Part shown: piece by piece, positions 62,823 through 64,000 of the stretch
Numbering within the stretch: position 1 is the stretch's first letter
How the letters are laid out: each line of letters starts with the position of its first letter
Translations under genes and position numbers: made by a program
NCBI RefSeq assembly: GCF_014836845.1
Contig: NZ_JACSQA010000002.1
Location: 180,843-244,842 of the forward strand
Direction: 5' to 3'
Source: Ureibacillus galli
Lineage (GTDB): Bacteria; Bacillota; Bacilli; Bacillales_A; Planococcaceae
DNA: 64,000 bases
Notes under the pieces: generated by a model
Told to the model about the DNA's origin: nothing
Database searches by the model: none
Seen by the model: only the letters and a program-made list of their open reading frames with translations

Positions 62823-63242
62823 TTATTCGCCCGTTTCTTTAAACTTTTTAATTCTATCTCCAATAGCATCTCGAACACGTTGGAAAGCCGCCCACTTTTC
62901 TTCCTCTGTTCCTTGAGCTTTAGTTGGATCATCAAATCCCCAATGTTCAGGTTTAACATTAGGAGGTGTTATTGGACATTTGTCTGCTGCATCGCCGCAC
63001 AATGTCACTACTAAGTCTGCTTTGTTTAACACCTCTAAATCAATGATGTCCGATGTATGTTTTGTAATATCGATACCTACTTCTTGCATTGCTTTAATAG
63101 CATTGGAATTTACACCATGGGCTTCAATCCCAGCACTTTTCACTTCCCATTCAGGGGATAATAATTTTTTGGCCCACCCTTCTGCCATTTGACTTCGACA
63201 CGAATTACCAGTACATAAAAAATAAACTGTTCTCTTGTTCAT
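62823..63242 (-). CDS. arsC: Thioredoxin-coupled arsenate reductase ArsC
   Basis: A 139-residue LMW-phosphatase-fold reductase. The P-loop CTGNSCRSQ is at residues 10-18 with nucleophile C10. The redox cysteines C82 and C89 are in [11 protein letters not shown]. It reduces arsenate to arsenite for export by ArsB. It follows arsB by 11 bases and ends at a terminator. Confidence 0.95.
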   Translation of the reverse strand: MNKRTVYFLCTGNSCRSQMAEGWAKKLLSPEWEVKSAGIEAHGVNSNAIKAMQEVGIDITKHTSDIIDLEVLNKADLVVTLCGDAADKCPITPPNVKPEHWGFDDPTKAQGTEEEKWAAFQRVRDAIGDRIKKFKETGE

Positions 63243-63253
63243 AATCTACTCCT

Positions 63254-64000
63254 TTAAAACATTAATATCGTTACATATAATCCTAATAACGTAATAAATA
63301 AAATAGGGATTGTCAGTATTATTCCAGTTTTAAAATAAGTTCCCCAAGAAATTTTTATCCCCTTTTGAGAAAGGACATATAACCAAACTAACGTTGCTAG
63401 AGATCCAATCGGTGTAATTTTAGGGCCTAAGTCAGAGCCAATAACATTCGCATAAACAAGTGCTTCTTTTACTACTCCAGTTGCATTCGTTTCAGCAATG
63501 GCTAGTGCATCAATCATTACAGTTGGTAAATTATTCATAATCGATGATAATATAGCGGCGATAAAGCCCATTCCCATTGTTGCTTCAAATAAACCATGAT
63601 TGGCAATCGATTCGATTACTTTAGCTAATGCAATTGTTAACCAAGCATTGCCGACACCATAAACAACGACGTACATCCCAATTGAGAAAAACACAATGTT
63701 CCAAGGTGCCCCTTTTACAACATCTGCTGTATTCACAACGGAACTTCTTCTTGCCATTAATAAAAAGAAAATAGCAATAACCCCTGCTACAATGGAGACA
63801 GGAATGTCTATGAATTCACTCGTAAAATAACCAATCATCAATAGAATGAGTACGTACCAAGATAAATGGAACATTCTCTTATCTTTAATCGCATCTTTCG
63901 GATTTTTTAATTTTGACATTTCATAAGTGCTCGGAATATTTCTTTTAAAATAAATTAGTAATACGATAATCGTTGCGAATAGTGAAAAAATGTTCGGAAT
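63254..64000 (-). CDS. arsB: Arsenite efflux transporter ArsB (partial)
   Basis: The C-terminal 248 codons are present and the frame stays open to the right edge, so the start lies outside; an internal ATG at 63919 is not the real start. Several membrane segments and the ion-transporter stretch [20 protein letters not shown], then [19 protein letters not shown], are those of ArsB/ArsB-NhaD permeases. It expels arsenite or antimonite. It is cotranscribed with arsC. Confidence 0.92.
   Translation of the reverse strand: MPNIFSLFATIIVLLIYFKRNIPSTYEMSKLKNPKDAIKDKRMFHLSWYVLILLMIGYFTSEFIDIPVSIVAGVIAIFFLLMARRSSVVNTADVVKGAPWNIVFFSIGMYVVVYGVGNAWLTIALAKVIESIANHGLFEATMGMGFIAAILSSIMNNLPTVMIDALAIAETNATGVVKEALVYANVIGSDLGPKITPIGSLATLVWLYVLSQKGIKISWGTYFKTGIILTIPILFITLLGLYVTILMF

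Noticed and set aside
63919-63919. Start of arsB at the ATG at 63919
   Set aside because: The frame stays open to the window edge with hydrophobic, ArsB-like residues upstream, and no ribosome site precedes this ATG.
1-64000. CRISPR arrays, tRNA and rRNA genes
   Set aside because: No regularly spaced repeats with spacers, and no recognisable tRNA or rRNA sequence was seen in the window.

Overview
The window is a low-GC chromosomal stretch of a spore-former-type Firmicute, most likely a Bacillales member of the Planococcaceae/Caryophanaceae (Lysinibacillus, Ureibacillus, Solibacillus and relatives). This rests on Bacillus-like gene sets (bacillithiol deacetylase BshB2 with YojF, LexA-controlled Y-family polymerase with YolD, PbpC-type PBP, T-box and preQ1 leaders, strong GGAGG ribosome sites) and AT-rich codon use. 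The genus is an inference.

Layout. 0-4.4 kb: end of a ThiD/PdxK kinase, yojF-bshB2, a YjiH-like membrane protein and ilvA. 4.5-7.4 kb: a three-gene ABC importer of the TrpXYZ type (minus strand). 7.7-8.3 kb: preQ1 riboswitch and queT. 8.3-13.2 kb: a tryptophan T-box (UGG specifier) and trpDCFBA, with no trpE or trpG. 13.3-21 kb: minus-strand housekeeping genes (SET protein, threonine dehydrogenase, SOS polymerase pair, nicotinamidase-like hydrolase, PBP, MtnU-like amidase). 31.9-35.8 kb: mtnE and metNIQ. 36-41.9 kb: P-loop protein, kbl, YczE-like, YbaK and Na/Pi transporter. 56-64 kb: LysE exporter, amino-acid permease, small repeat protein, a decayed lipoprotein gene, a GNAT enzyme and an arsenic-resistance region (MarR regulator with flavoprotein, arsC, arsB running off the end).

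Two mobile elements interrupt this backbone. The first (about 21.05-31.87 kb) sits between mtnU and mtnE and is bounded by a 17-bp exact (26-bp imperfect) direct repeat. It has a tyrosine integrase, a divergent repressor/Cro-like switch, a DUF771-type protein, a DnaD/phage-O-type replication initiator and small unknown genes, but no relaxase or virion genes, so it looks like a phage satellite or small integrative element. It is decaying: one gene carries three in-frame stops, and the initiator appears to have lost its ATG (now ATA).

The second (about 43.21-55.18 kb) is the most striking feature. A Tn554-like tnpA-tnpB-tnpC element has split the host topB (DNA topoisomerase III) exactly at a codon boundary before the conserved HHAIIPT motif, and it carries its own complete topB with its own promoter. 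It therefore breaks an important gene and supplies a replacement whose target-site codons differ in sequence. Its other cargo is a type III restriction-modification system (mod, res), a MerR/excisionase-type HTH gene, a lone IS3 orfA and a controller-like XRE protein with a C-box-like palindrome. This suggests a self-compensating, topB-targeting defence island.
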